Below are positions 1 to 6,896 of a stretch of 10,534 nucleotides of DNA, piece by piece. Every line of letters starts with the position of its first letter. The stretch's first letter is position 1. A program made the position numbers and the translations under genes. The stretch covers positions 1-10,534 of the forward strand of contig CAMKYP010000103.1 in assembly GCA_946477505.1 (NCBI GenBank), given 5' to 3'. The notes beneath the pieces were generated by a model. The model ran no database searches. It was given only the letters and a program-made list of their open reading frames with translations, and was not told the DNA's origin. The DNA comes from an uncultured Dechloromonas sp. (lineage in GTDB: Bacteria; Pseudomonadota; Gammaproteobacteria; Burkholderiales; Rhodocyclaceae).

Positions 1-51
1 CATTGAAGCAGAGATTTCACTTAACTCGATGTCCGGATTCGCGGAACCACC
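1..51. mobile_element. Possible insertion-sequence end or recombination scar
   Basis: This short stretch should encode the residues just before the GRRINDNM motif of the dehydrogenase, but none of the three forward frames resembles that family, and the dehydrogenase frame has stops at 4-6 and 22-24. Bases 30-49 read tgtccggattcgcggaacca, whose complement (ttccgcgaatccggaca) resembles, from memory, the repeated terminal motif of some IS21-family elements. Homology to the dehydrogenase resumes at about base 52-55, so the junction lies near base 50. No transposase is visible because the window starts here. A plain deletion or recombination scar is the alternative. Confidence 0.35.
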
Positions 52-498
52 TCTGGTCGCCGCATCAACGACAATATGGCGCGTTATGCCGCGCGCAATG
101 TCATCCGCCTGATGCTGAAAAATGGTGTCGATGTCGCACGTAGTACGGTAGGCGTCCAAGGCATCACCTTCAAGGAAAACTGTCCAGATATCCGCAACAG
201 CAAGGTGGCCGATCTTGTTGTCGAGCTCCAAAACTGGGGGGTCAAGGTCGTTGTCAGTGACCCGTGGGCCGACGCTGAAGAAGTTTTTCACGAATATGGC
301 ATACGCCTCGGCACCATTGATGAGGCGCACCCAGTTGACGCGTTGATCGTCGCCGTCGGGCACAACGAATTCCGTCGTGAACATCCCTCGGAGCTGCGGG
401 CTTTCTGTCGTGGCGACAAACCCGTGCTCGGCGATCTCAAGGCGCTGTTCGATCGCCATGCGGCTGCGGCAGCTGGTTTTACTGTCTTCCGTCTTTAA
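52..498 (+). pseudogene. wbpA: UDP-N-acetylglucosamine 6-dehydrogenase, 5'-truncated C-terminal fragment
   Basis: The intact enzyme oxidises UDP-GlcNAc to UDP-GlcNAcA with two NAD+, the first step toward UDP-ManNAc3NAcA. Only the last ~149 codons remain out of roughly 430 usual for the family. The visible part starts at GRRINDNM (codons 55-78) and includes the C-terminal UDP-binding domain motif GITFKENCPDIRNSKVADL and the following VVVSDPWAD. The N-terminal Rossmann NAD+ domain and the catalytic cysteine region (GGHC type) are absent, and the reading frame closes upstream at 22-24. An in-frame ATG at 76 could start a 140-residue peptide, but this could not be catalytic. The flanking wlb genes favour WbpA over the related UDP-GalNAc dehydrogenase (WbpO/TviB), though the C-terminus alone does not decide this. 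The stop TAA at 496-498 lies 6 bases before the next start. Confidence 0.8.
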
Positions 499-501
499 GG
501 A
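497..501 (+). promoter_or_regulatory. Ribosome binding site of the oxidoreductase gene
   Basis: AAGGA overlaps the stop codon of the truncated dehydrogenase. It lies 3 bases before ATG 505 and 6 bases before ATG 508, so the second of the tandem ATG codons has the better spacing. The choice changes the protein by one residue only. Confidence 0.5.
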
Positions 502-504
502 CTC

Positions 505-1566
505 ATGATGCGCAACTATCCGGCCATCACCGATCGCAAGGTTCGCATGGCGCTTGTCGGCTGCGGCCGTATCTCATCCAATCATTTCGGTGCAATGGAG
601 CAGCATAACGCAGACATCGAAATCGTCGATGTCTGTGATGTCGACCGTGCTGCCCTCGATATGGCGGTTCAGCGCACCGGCGCCAAGGGACATCTGAGCA
701 TGAGTGAGATGCTCAAGACAACGTCTGCTGACATTGTTGTGCTCACCACACCGAGTGGACTCCATCCCGACCAAGCGATCGAAATCGCCCAATCTGGCCG
801 TCACGTCATGACCGAGAAGCCGATGGCTACGCGCTGGCACGATGGAGTGCGCATGGTCAAGGCCTGTGACGATGCTGGCGTGCGGCTTTTCGTCGTCAAG
901 CAGAACCGCCGCAACGCGACGCTTCAACTACTCAAACAGGCAGTTGAGCAAAAGCGATTCGGTCGCATCTACATGGTTAACATCAACGTTTTCTGGACGC
1001 GTCCGCAGGAATATTACGATAGTGCCAAATGGCGTGGTACTTGGGAATTTGATGGCGGTGCATTCATGAATCAAGCCAGTCACTACGTTGATCTGCTTGA
1101 TTGGCTGATCGGCCCCATCGAAAGCATCCAAGCCTATACGGCAACGCTTGAACGCGACATCGAGGTTGAGGACACGGGCGTTCTCAGCGTTCGCTGGCGC
1201 TCTGGCGCCCTTGGCTCAATGAATGTCACCATGCTCACTTACCCGAAGAACCTTGAAGGAAGCATCACGATCCTTGGTGAGAAAGGTACGGTGCGTGTTG
1301 GCGGTGTTGCGGTTAATGAGATTCAGCACTGGGAGTTTGCGGAAAAATTGCCAGAGGACGAGCAGATCGCTTCAGCCAACTACCAGACAACGTCTGTTTA
1401 CGGTTTTGGCCACCCCCTTTATTACGACAATGTGATCAAGGTTATGCGCGGCGAGGCGGAGCCCGAGACCGACGGCCGTGAAGGTCTGAAGTCCCTGGAA
1501 ACGCTCATCGCTGCCTATCTGTCCGCCCGCGATGGCCGGCGTGTTGCTCTGCCGCTGGACTACTGA
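505..1566 (+). CDS. wlbA: UDP-GlcNAcA 3-dehydrogenase, Gfo/Idh/MocA family
   Basis: Cytoplasmic NAD(H)-dependent oxidoreductase of 353 residues that oxidises C3 of UDP-GlcNAcA to the 3-keto sugar; the P. aeruginosa counterpart is WbpB. The N-terminal Rossmann fold shows VGCGRIS (18-24) and an acidic residue after the second strand (VCDVD, 43-47). The Gfo/Idh/MocA signature EKP is at 104-106, with Lys105 the expected active-site lysine. The C-terminal sheet domain carries NQASHYVDLLDWL, in which His193 is the expected catalytic histidine, and WRGTWEFDGGAF just before it. In characterised WlbA/WbpB enzymes the tightly held NADH is reoxidised by 2-oxoglutarate, linking this step to the following aminotransferase. 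The stop is separated from the next ATG by one base, so the genes are probably co-translated. Family assignment is secure; substrate is inferred from the neighbours. Confidence 0.92.
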   Translation: MMRNYPAITDRKVRMALVGCGRISSNHFGAMEQHNADIEIVDVCDVDRAALDMAVQRTGAKGHLSMSEMLKTTSADIVVLTTPSGLHPDQAIEIAQSGRHVMTEKPMATRWHDGVRMVKACDDAGVRLFVVKQNRRNATLQLLKQAVEQKRFGRIYMVNINVFWTRPQEYYDSAKWRGTWEFDGGAFMNQASHYVDLLDWLIGPIESIQAYTATLERDIEVEDTGVLSVRWRSGALGSMNVTMLTYPKNLEGSITILGEKGTVRVGGVAVNEIQHWEFAEKLPEDEQIASANYQTTSVYGFGHPLYYDNVIKVMRGEAEPETDGREGLKSLETLIAAYLSARDGRRVALPLDY

Positions 1567-1567
1567 C

Positions 1568-2128
1568 ATGGCGGTAACCATTCATCCTTCCGCCATCGTC
1601 GATGATGGAGCCCAGATCGGGGACGGAAGCCGCGTCTGGCACTGGGCCCACATTTGCGCGGGCGCCCGCATCGGCACGGGCTGCTCCTTTGGCCAAAACG
1701 TTTTTGTGGGTAACGACGTCGTTATCGGCAACAACGTCAAGGTTCAGAACAATGTCTCGGTCTACGACGCAGTTCGCCTCGACGACGATGTTTTTTGCGG
1801 CCCAAGCATGGTGTTCACCAACGTCTATAACCCGCGTTCCGCCATTACCCGCAAAGATGAATATCGCCGGACACACGTTCAGCGGGGCGCGACCCTGGGA
1901 GCCAACTGCACAATTGTCTGCGGCAGCACGATAGGCGAATACGCTTTTGTTGGCGCCGGTGCGGTCGTCAACCGCGACGTGCCGCCGTATGCCCTGATGC
2001 TCGGTGTGCCGGCCAAGCGCAAGGGATGGATGTGCCGCTGCGGAGTTCAGCTACATGGCAGCGGGCTGGTGCAGTGCGGCTGCGGCTCCCGTTACGAGAT
2101 CGACGACAAGAATTGCAAACCTCTATGA
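1568..2128 (+). CDS. wlbB: UDP-3-amino-GlcNAcA N-acetyltransferase, left-handed beta-helix
   Basis: A 186-residue hexapeptide-repeat acyltransferase that would transfer acetyl from acetyl-CoA to the 3-amino group, giving UDP-GlcNAc3NAcA; WbpD in P. aeruginosa. The hexapeptide rungs run from about residue 5 to 150 (IHPSAIVDDGAQIGDGS, VVIGNNVKVQNNVSV, VGAGAVVNRDVPPYAL), interrupted by the loop FTNVYNPR (83-90) typical of this enzyme group. The C-terminus has two close cysteine pairs, CRCG (156-159) and CGCG (170-173), which look like a small metal-binding knuckle. ATG 1568 is preferred over an in-frame ATG at 1532 because it lies one base after the upstream stop and starts directly at the conserved AVTIHPSA. 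There is no good ribosome binding site, so translation likely depends on coupling. The stop overlaps the next start (ATGA). Confidence 0.92.
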   Translation: MAVTIHPSAIVDDGAQIGDGSRVWHWAHICAGARIGTGCSFGQNVFVGNDVVIGNNVKVQNNVSVYDAVRLDDDVFCGPSMVFTNVYNPRSAITRKDEYRRTHVQRGATLGANCTIVCGSTIGEYAFVGAGAVVNRDVPPYALMLGVPAKRKGWMCRCGVQLHGSGLVQCGCGSRYEIDDKNCKPL

Positions 2129-3237
2129 CCGAGAAGATTGAGTTCATCGACCTGAAAGCGCAGTATGCCGACCTCAAGGGTGAGATCGACGCCCGAATCC
2201 AGCGTGTGCTGAACCATGGCCAGTACATCATGGGGCCAGAGGTGCGCGAACTGGAGGAGCGCCTGGAAAGCTACACCCAGGCCAAGCACTGCATCACCGT
2301 GGCCTCGGGGACCGAGGCGCTGCTCATCGGGCTGATGGCCTTGGGCGTTGGCCCCGGTGACGAGGTCATCACCACGCCGTTTACTTTCGTTGCCACGGCC
2401 GAGGTGATCGCGCTCATAGGAGCGGTTCCGGTCTTCGTGGACGTGCAGCCAGACACGTGCAATGTGGATCCCACTCTGATCGAAGCTGCCATTACGCCCC
2501 GCACCCGGGCCATCATTCCGGTCTCGCTCTATGGGCAGGTCAGCGACATGGACGAGATCAACGCGATAGCCGCAAGGTACGGGAACATACCCGTCATAGA
2601 GGATGCCGCCCAGAGCTTTGGCGCGACCTACAAGGGGCGAAAATCCTGCAACCTGTCCACGATAGGCTGCACCAGCTTCTTCCCCAGCAAGCCGCTGGGC
2701 TGCTATGGCGATGGCGGTGCCATCTTCACCAACGATGACTTGCTGGCCAAAGCCATGCGCGAGATCCGCGTGCACGGCCAGGAGCGTCGCTACTATCACA
2801 CCCGCATCGGCGTGGGCGGGCGCATGGACACCCTCCAGTGCGCGGTCGTTCTGGCCAAGCTTGAGCGCTTCGACGCCGAGATCCGCCAGCGCATCGAGGC
2901 CGGCGAGCGGTATCGCCGGCTGTTAGACGACGTGCCTGGCGTGCAGCAGCTCGCCGTGCGTGGCGACCGCACTTGCGTCTGGGGACAATTCACCATCCAG
3001 GTGGCGAATCGCGATGCCATTCTCGATCGTCTTAAGAACGCCGGCATTCCGACCGCTGTTCACTATCCGGTGCCGCTGCACCGGCAGCCAGCCTATGAGG
3101 GGCTGTGCCGCATCTCGGGCACGCTTGAAAAATCCGAGCGGGTAGCTACACGCGTGTTCAGCTTGCCGATGCATCCCTATATGGACGAAGACACGCAGGC
3201 ACGGATCGTCAACGAGGTCGCGAGGTCGCTGACATGA
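2125..3237 (+). CDS. wlbC: UDP-3-keto-GlcNAcA 3-aminotransferase, DegT/DnrJ/EryC1/StrS family
   Basis: Cytoplasmic PLP-dependent sugar aminotransferase of 370 residues that would convert the 3-keto sugar to the 3-amino sugar with glutamate as donor; WbpE in P. aeruginosa. Visible motifs are the phosphate-binding ASGTEAL (60-66), TTPFTFVATAEV (83-94), the cofactor-ring contacts in EDAAQSFGA (159-167; Asp160, Gln163), and the Schiff-base Lys189 in FFPSKPLGCYGDGGA. The late GIPTAVHYPVPLHRQPAY and FSLPMHPYM segments are typical of the family. ATG 2125 is chosen, not the in-frame ATG at 2026, because the protein then begins with the family-typical IEFIDLKAQY and overlaps the upstream stop by ATGA; the 33 extra codons would lie inside wlbB. 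The gene is GC-rich, yet five ATA isoleucine codons cluster at 2401-2672. Confidence 0.93.
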   Translation: MTEKIEFIDLKAQYADLKGEIDARIQRVLNHGQYIMGPEVRELEERLESYTQAKHCITVASGTEALLIGLMALGVGPGDEVITTPFTFVATAEVIALIGAVPVFVDVQPDTCNVDPTLIEAAITPRTRAIIPVSLYGQVSDMDEINAIAARYGNIPVIEDAAQSFGATYKGRKSCNLSTIGCTSFFPSKPLGCYGDGGAIFTNDDLLAKAMREIRVHGQERRYYHTRIGVGGRMDTLQCAVVLAKLERFDAEIRQRIEAGERYRRLLDDVPGVQQLAVRGDRTCVWGQFTIQVANRDAILDRLKNAGIPTAVHYPVPLHRQPAYEGLCRISGTLEKSERVATRVFSLPMHPYMDEDTQARIVNEVARSLT

Positions 3238-4325
3238 AAAAGATCCTCACTGTCGTCGGTGCCCGTCCGCAGTTCATCAAGGCAGCTGCGATTTCGCGTG
3301 TCATCCGCACTGACTTTGCCGATCGGGTCGAGGAAGTGCTGGTTCATACCGGGCAGCACTACGATGACAATATGTCCAAGGTCTTCTTCGAGGAATTGGA
3401 TGTCCCCAAGCCGAAGTACAACCTGGAGATCTCGGGAGGGCATCACGGCGCCATGACGGGGCGCATGCTGGAGGCGATCGAGAAGGTCCTGCTGCAGGAG
3501 CAGCCCGACTGGCTCATGATCTATGGCGATACCAACTCGACCCTGGCCGGCGCCCTGGCGGCAGCCAAACTGCACATCCCGGTCGCCCATGTCGAAGCCG
3601 GACTTCGCTCGTTCAACATGCGCATGCCGGAGGAAGTCAATCGCATCCTAGCGGACCGAGTTTCCTCGCTGCTGTTCTGCCCGACCCAGTCGGCGGCGGA
3701 CAACCTTAAGGCCGAGGGCCTGCTCAAGGGGGTACATAACGTCGGCGACGTTATGTACGATGTCGCGCTCTTCTACCGCGAGCGAGCGCGCCAGCACAGC
3801 ACGGTGCTTGGCAGGCTGGGGCTGGCTCGTGGCGCTTTTGCGTTGGCTACCTGCCACCGTGCCGAGAATACGGATGATCCGGTTCGACTGAGCGCAATAC
3901 TGAGCTCGCTGGCCGAGGTGTCCAAGCATGAGTCGGTGATCTTTCCGTTGCACCCGCGGACTCGCAAGTTGATCGGTGACTACGGCTTATCGCGATATTT
4001 GACCAATTTGACTGTCACGGATCCCTTGCCGTTTCTCGACATGGTGGCTTTGGAGCAGGATGCTCATGTCATCTTGACCGACTCTGGTGGGGTGCAGAAA
4101 GAGGCATTCTTCTACGGCGTTCCCTGCATCACGATGAGAGATGAGACGGAGTGGATAGAGACCGTCGAGCTGGGCTGGAATCAATTGGTTGGCGCAGATA
4201 GCCAAAAGATCGTGCAGAGCTATTTCAGCGCCAAGCCGCCCGCCACACGAAATTCATCAGTTTACGGTTCCGGTACTGCGGCAGTCACCATACTGAGAAT
4301 ATTGCTTGAGGGGGAACGCTGGTGA
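3234..4325 (+). CDS. wlbD: UDP-2,3-diacetamido-2,3-dideoxyglucuronate 2-epimerase
   Basis: A 363-residue, GT-B fold, non-hydrolysing UDP-GlcNAc 2-epimerase family protein, expected to invert C2 of UDP-GlcNAc3NAcA and yield UDP-ManNAc3NAcA; WbpI in P. aeruginosa. Motifs seen: VVGARPQFIKAA (7-18), VHTGQHYDDNM (37-47), IYGDTNSTLAG (96-106), VEAGLRSFNMRMPEE (120-134), CHRAENTDDP (207-216), FPLHPRTRK (237-245) and LTDSGGVQKEAFF (281-293), the last being the UDP-binding signature. Asp99, Glu121, His208 and Glu211 sit at the conserved acidic/histidine positions. Sequence alone cannot fully separate this from a plain UDP-GlcNAc 2-epimerase (WecB); the wlbABC context decides. ATG 3234 overlaps the wlbC stop (ATGA) with a GAGG at 3222-3225. 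The stop overlaps the wzm GTG start. Confidence 0.92.
   Translation: MKKILTVVGARPQFIKAAAISRVIRTDFADRVEEVLVHTGQHYDDNMSKVFFEELDVPKPKYNLEISGGHHGAMTGRMLEAIEKVLLQEQPDWLMIYGDTNSTLAGALAAAKLHIPVAHVEAGLRSFNMRMPEEVNRILADRVSSLLFCPTQSAADNLKAEGLLKGVHNVGDVMYDVALFYRERARQHSTVLGRLGLARGAFALATCHRAENTDDPVRLSAILSSLAEVSKHESVIFPLHPRTRKLIGDYGLSRYLTNLTVTDPLPFLDMVALEQDAHVILTDSGGVQKEAFFYGVPCITMRDETEWIETVELGWNQLVGADSQKIVQSYFSAKPPATRNSSVYGSGTAAVTILRILLEGERW
4308..4315 (+). promoter_or_regulatory. Ribosome binding site of wzm
   Basis: GAGGGGGA lies 6 bases before the GTG at 4322, inside the end of wlbD. It supports GTG 4322 as the real start, within the GTGA stop/start overlap. Confidence 0.6.
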
Positions 4326-5104
4326 GACCGCTTCAGGTGCTCTGGCGTCATAGACGCATCCTGTGGGCGACCACGCTGACTGATATTCAAAGCCGATTCA
4401 GGGGAACGGTACTCGGACTGCTATGGTCGGTGCTTTACCCGATTCTCTTTCTGGGCCTCTATGCCGTTGTCTATACGATGATTTTTCGTATTCGAGCTCC
4501 CGGCTTCGAGACGACGGACTACGTGCTTCTCATTTTCTGCGGTCTGATTCCCTTTCTCGGTTTTTCCGAGGCCCTAGGCGCAGGCGTGACCTCTGTGGTG
4601 TCCAACAAGGGACTCATCAAAAACACTCTCTTCCCGATTGAGCTTATTCCTGTCAAATCGGTATTGGCCAGCAGTGTGACGATGATTATCGGTTTGATTC
4701 TCCTTTTCGGGGCACTGTTTTGGCACGGGATCGTGCACTGGACCCAAGTGGCCATCCCCTTGATACTTATTTTGCAGTTGCTATTCACGATCGGACTGAT
4801 TTGGTTGCTTTCTGCGGTGAATGTCTTTATGCAGGACTTGGGTCAGATGATTGCCATCTTGATTATCTTTCTTATGTTGGTTTCGCCTATCGCGTATACC
4901 CATGACATGATTCCACCAGAGTTGCTGCCATTCATGTACCCCAATCCACTCTTTTACCTGATCATGCTCTATCGTGACGCATTGTTCCTTGGGGTGTTGA
5001 GCCTGGACATGCTGTTGACCTTTACCTTGATCAGCATCACGATGTTTTTCTTTGGTGGATTTGTTTTTTTCCGGCTTAAACCGCTGTTTGCCGACTATGT
5101 CTGA
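4322..5104 (+). CDS. wzm: O-antigen/polysaccharide ABC transporter permease Wzm
   Basis: Inner-membrane ABC-2 type permease of 260 residues, normal for Wzm. With Wzt it would flip a completed undecaprenyl-linked glycan to the periplasm. The N-terminus has the typical amphipathic, basic stretch RHRRILWATTLTDIQSRFRG followed by LGLLWSVLYPILFLG, as in Wzm/KpsM/TagG proteins. About six hydrophobic segments are visible, near residues 33-55, 66-84, 113-135, 143-166, 172-192 and 228-250. SNKGLIKNTLFPIELIPVK (94-112) is the usual cytoplasmic coupling region. The start is GTG (4322), overlapping the wlbD stop and preceded by a strong ribosome binding site. The end overlaps the wzt start by 8 bases. 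Base composition is clearly more AT-rich than in wlbC/wlbD. Confidence 0.93.
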   Translation: MRPLQVLWRHRRILWATTLTDIQSRFRGTVLGLLWSVLYPILFLGLYAVVYTMIFRIRAPGFETTDYVLLIFCGLIPFLGFSEALGAGVTSVVSNKGLIKNTLFPIELIPVKSVLASSVTMIIGLILLFGALFWHGIVHWTQVAIPLILILQLLFTIGLIWLLSAVNVFMQDLGQMIAILIIFLMLVSPIAYTHDMIPPELLPFMYPNPLFYLIMLYRDALFLGVLSLDMLLTFTLISITMFFFGGFVFFRLKPLFADYV

Positions 5105-6896
5105 TCCCATCATCCGTTTGGATCGCGTGTCCAAAATGTATCGGCTTTTTCACTCGCCACGATATCGAATGATGGAGGCTTTGGGGCTTCCGGTGAGTTC
5201 CTCGCGTTACGAGGAGTTTTGGCCATTGCGGGATATATCACTTGAAATCAAAGCCGGGGAACGTGTTGGTCTCGTGGGGCGCAATGGTGCGGGGAAAAGC
5301 ACGCTGCTGAAGTTGATAGCCGACCTTGTTCAGCCGACTGAAGGCACGGTGATCGTGTGTGGCGCTGTACAGGCGCTGATGGAACTCGGTACGGGATTTC
5401 ATCCTGAGTTTACAGGGCGGGAGAACGTGCTCTCATCATTAGCCTATCAAGGTGTTACCGGAGGCAAAGCGCTGAGACTTCTGGAAGATATTCTTGAATT
5501 CTCCGAGCTGGAAGATTTCATAGATAAGCCTATCAAGACGTATTCTGCTGGGATGTATTCCCGCCTTGCGTTTGCTGCCGCAACCGCTATTCGTCCGGAA
5601 ATATTGATCATTGACGAGATATTGGGGGCTGGGGATGCTTATTTTGCTGGAAAGTCTGCGAAGCGAATGCGGACCTTGACGGCAGAAGGGACGACGGTGC
5701 TGTTTGTCTCGCACGACATGTCTGCTGTACAGATGATCTGTGATCGTGCCGTTTGGATCGAGCGCGGCAGGGTAGTTGGTGATGGTGACCCTATTGAGAT
5801 AGGCCGCTTGTATGCGGCTTCGATTCGAAAGCAGGAAGAATTGAGGTTGCGCGCGATCAACCTCAAGTTGAGCCGGGGTGATGTCAGCGAATTGCTGACG
5901 GACAGCGAAGCCGAACGTGTATTTATTGTCCGCTTTGTTTCTGAGCGCGGTGGTGCGCCCAGCACACCAGTGAGATTTTATGACATCACGTTGCAGCACC
6001 GAGATGAAGCGATCGATAAGGCGATTGTGGGTGGGGCTGCCGACGATGACAGAAACCAGCGTGTCCATCTGCTTACGGCAAAAGGCTACATGGATTGGGG
6101 TACGCCGCAGTCTGAGGTGGACGGCCGCGCATTCCGCGAGTTCGCCGACTGTAAAGGTCAATACCGACACGCCCCTGTCAGTGTTCGAATACCCTTGGCG
6201 TTGGGCGCGCTTGCGGATTTTTCGGTGCGTGTGGCGCATAGTGGTAGCCCTGTTGGAGAAGATGTCCTGTGCCAAGTATTTGACGGCGTCGAATACATCA
6301 CGTTGGGGAAACTCAAAAAGGTTGAGGGTCATGGCAGCGACCATCTACGTGCGTCGATAAGCCAAACGTTCTCCTTCGCCGCGCTTGCCGATGAAACGCA
6401 TATTGGCCTTAGTCAACATGAGCCTGTCCGTTCCGATTTTGTGTATGGCGAAGGTACTGCCTGGATCGACTCGGTAGATTTTCTTGACTCAAGTTCTGTA
6501 TCGCGTCGGGTTTTCTCCTTCGGGGAGATGCTGACAGTTGAAGTACGCTGGGTGGCCAAGAAGAACATTTCCTGTATGGCATTTGTTGTTTGCCTCTATG
6601 GAATGGATGGAAGATGCGTAACTCAGGTCGTTTCACCGTTTGTCGCCGCAACCGATAGTGGGAGATCCGGCTTGATAAGAGCGGAATTTTCCCCCTTGAT
6701 GGTTGGCAAGGGGGACTACATCGTGTCAGTCGGGATATTTGACGGGTTAACTGAGGCTCAGGCAACGGGAGAAAAACCGTTGGATGTTCATGATCGGCAA
6801 TATCGAATCAGGATTTTAGCTCCGACCGATATCAAAATGGATAGGGGGCAGGTGGTTCATCCGGTGCGTTGGAGCTCCCGGAGTACCGAAGAATGA
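5097..6896 (+). CDS. wzt: O-antigen ABC transporter ATPase Wzt with extended C-terminal region
   Basis: Cytoplasmic ATPase partner of Wzm, 599 residues. The nucleotide-binding domain covers about 1-245: Walker A GRNGAGKST (61-69), a Wzt/TagH-type signature TYSAGMYSRLAFA (148-160), Walker B ILIIDE (169-174) and switch histidine in FVSHDM (His206). A C-terminal part from about 448 to 575, beginning YGEGTAWIDSVDFLD and containing KGDYIVSVGIFDG, matches the Wzt carbohydrate-binding jelly-roll domain that in E. coli O8/O9a recognises the glycan end. Between them lies an extra block, about 255-440, absent from the ~400-430 residue classical Wzt proteins; it looks beta-rich (VSVRIPLALGALADFSVRVAH, DVLCQVFDGVEYITLGKL) but I cannot name its family. 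ATG 5097 is chosen over in-frame ATG 5052 because MSDPIIRLDRVSK is the family-typical start and the other would lie 15 codons inside wzm. The stop overlaps the next ATG (ATGA). Confidence 0.93.
   Translation: MSDPIIRLDRVSKMYRLFHSPRYRMMEALGLPVSSSRYEEFWPLRDISLEIKAGERVGLVGRNGAGKSTLLKLIADLVQPTEGTVIVCGAVQALMELGTGFHPEFTGRENVLSSLAYQGVTGGKALRLLEDILEFSELEDFIDKPIKTYSAGMYSRLAFAAATAIRPEILIIDEILGAGDAYFAGKSAKRMRTLTAEGTTVLFVSHDMSAVQMICDRAVWIERGRVVGDGDPIEIGRLYAASIRKQEELRLRAINLKLSRGDVSELLTDSEAERVFIVRFVSERGGAPSTPVRFYDITLQHRDEAIDKAIVGGAADDDRNQRVHLLTAKGYMDWGTPQSEVDGRAFREFADCKGQYRHAPVSVRIPLALGALADFSVRVAHSGSPVGEDVLCQVFDGVEYITLGKLKKVEGHGSDHLRASISQTFSFAALADETHIGLSQHEPVRSDFVYGEGTAWIDSVDFLDSSSVSRRVFSFGEMLTVEVRWVAKKNISCMAFVVCLYGMDGRCVTQVVSPFVAATDSGRSGLIRAEFSPLMVGKGDYIVSVGIFDGLTEAQATGEKPLDVHDRQYRIRILAPTDIKMDRGQVVHPVRWSSRSTEE

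Noticed and set aside
76..498. A complete 140-residue gene starting at ATG 76
   Set aside because: Homology to the dehydrogenase begins upstream of this ATG at GRRIND, there is no ribosome binding site, and the catalytic domains are missing; it is better described as a fragment.
1505..1876. Minus-strand open frame of 123 codons opposite wlbB
   Set aside because: It lies wholly opposite the conserved wlbA end and wlbB; no recognisable motif, and the plus-strand proteins are clearly real.
2092..2799. Minus-strand open frame of 235 codons opposite wlbC
   Set aside because: Long only because the GC-rich wlbC codons create few antisense stops; the protein has no family-like motif.
5439..6344. 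Minus-strand open frame of 301 codons opposite wzt
   Set aside because: No recognisable domain or start signals, and it is antisense to a clear Walker A/B ATPase; treated as a shadow frame.
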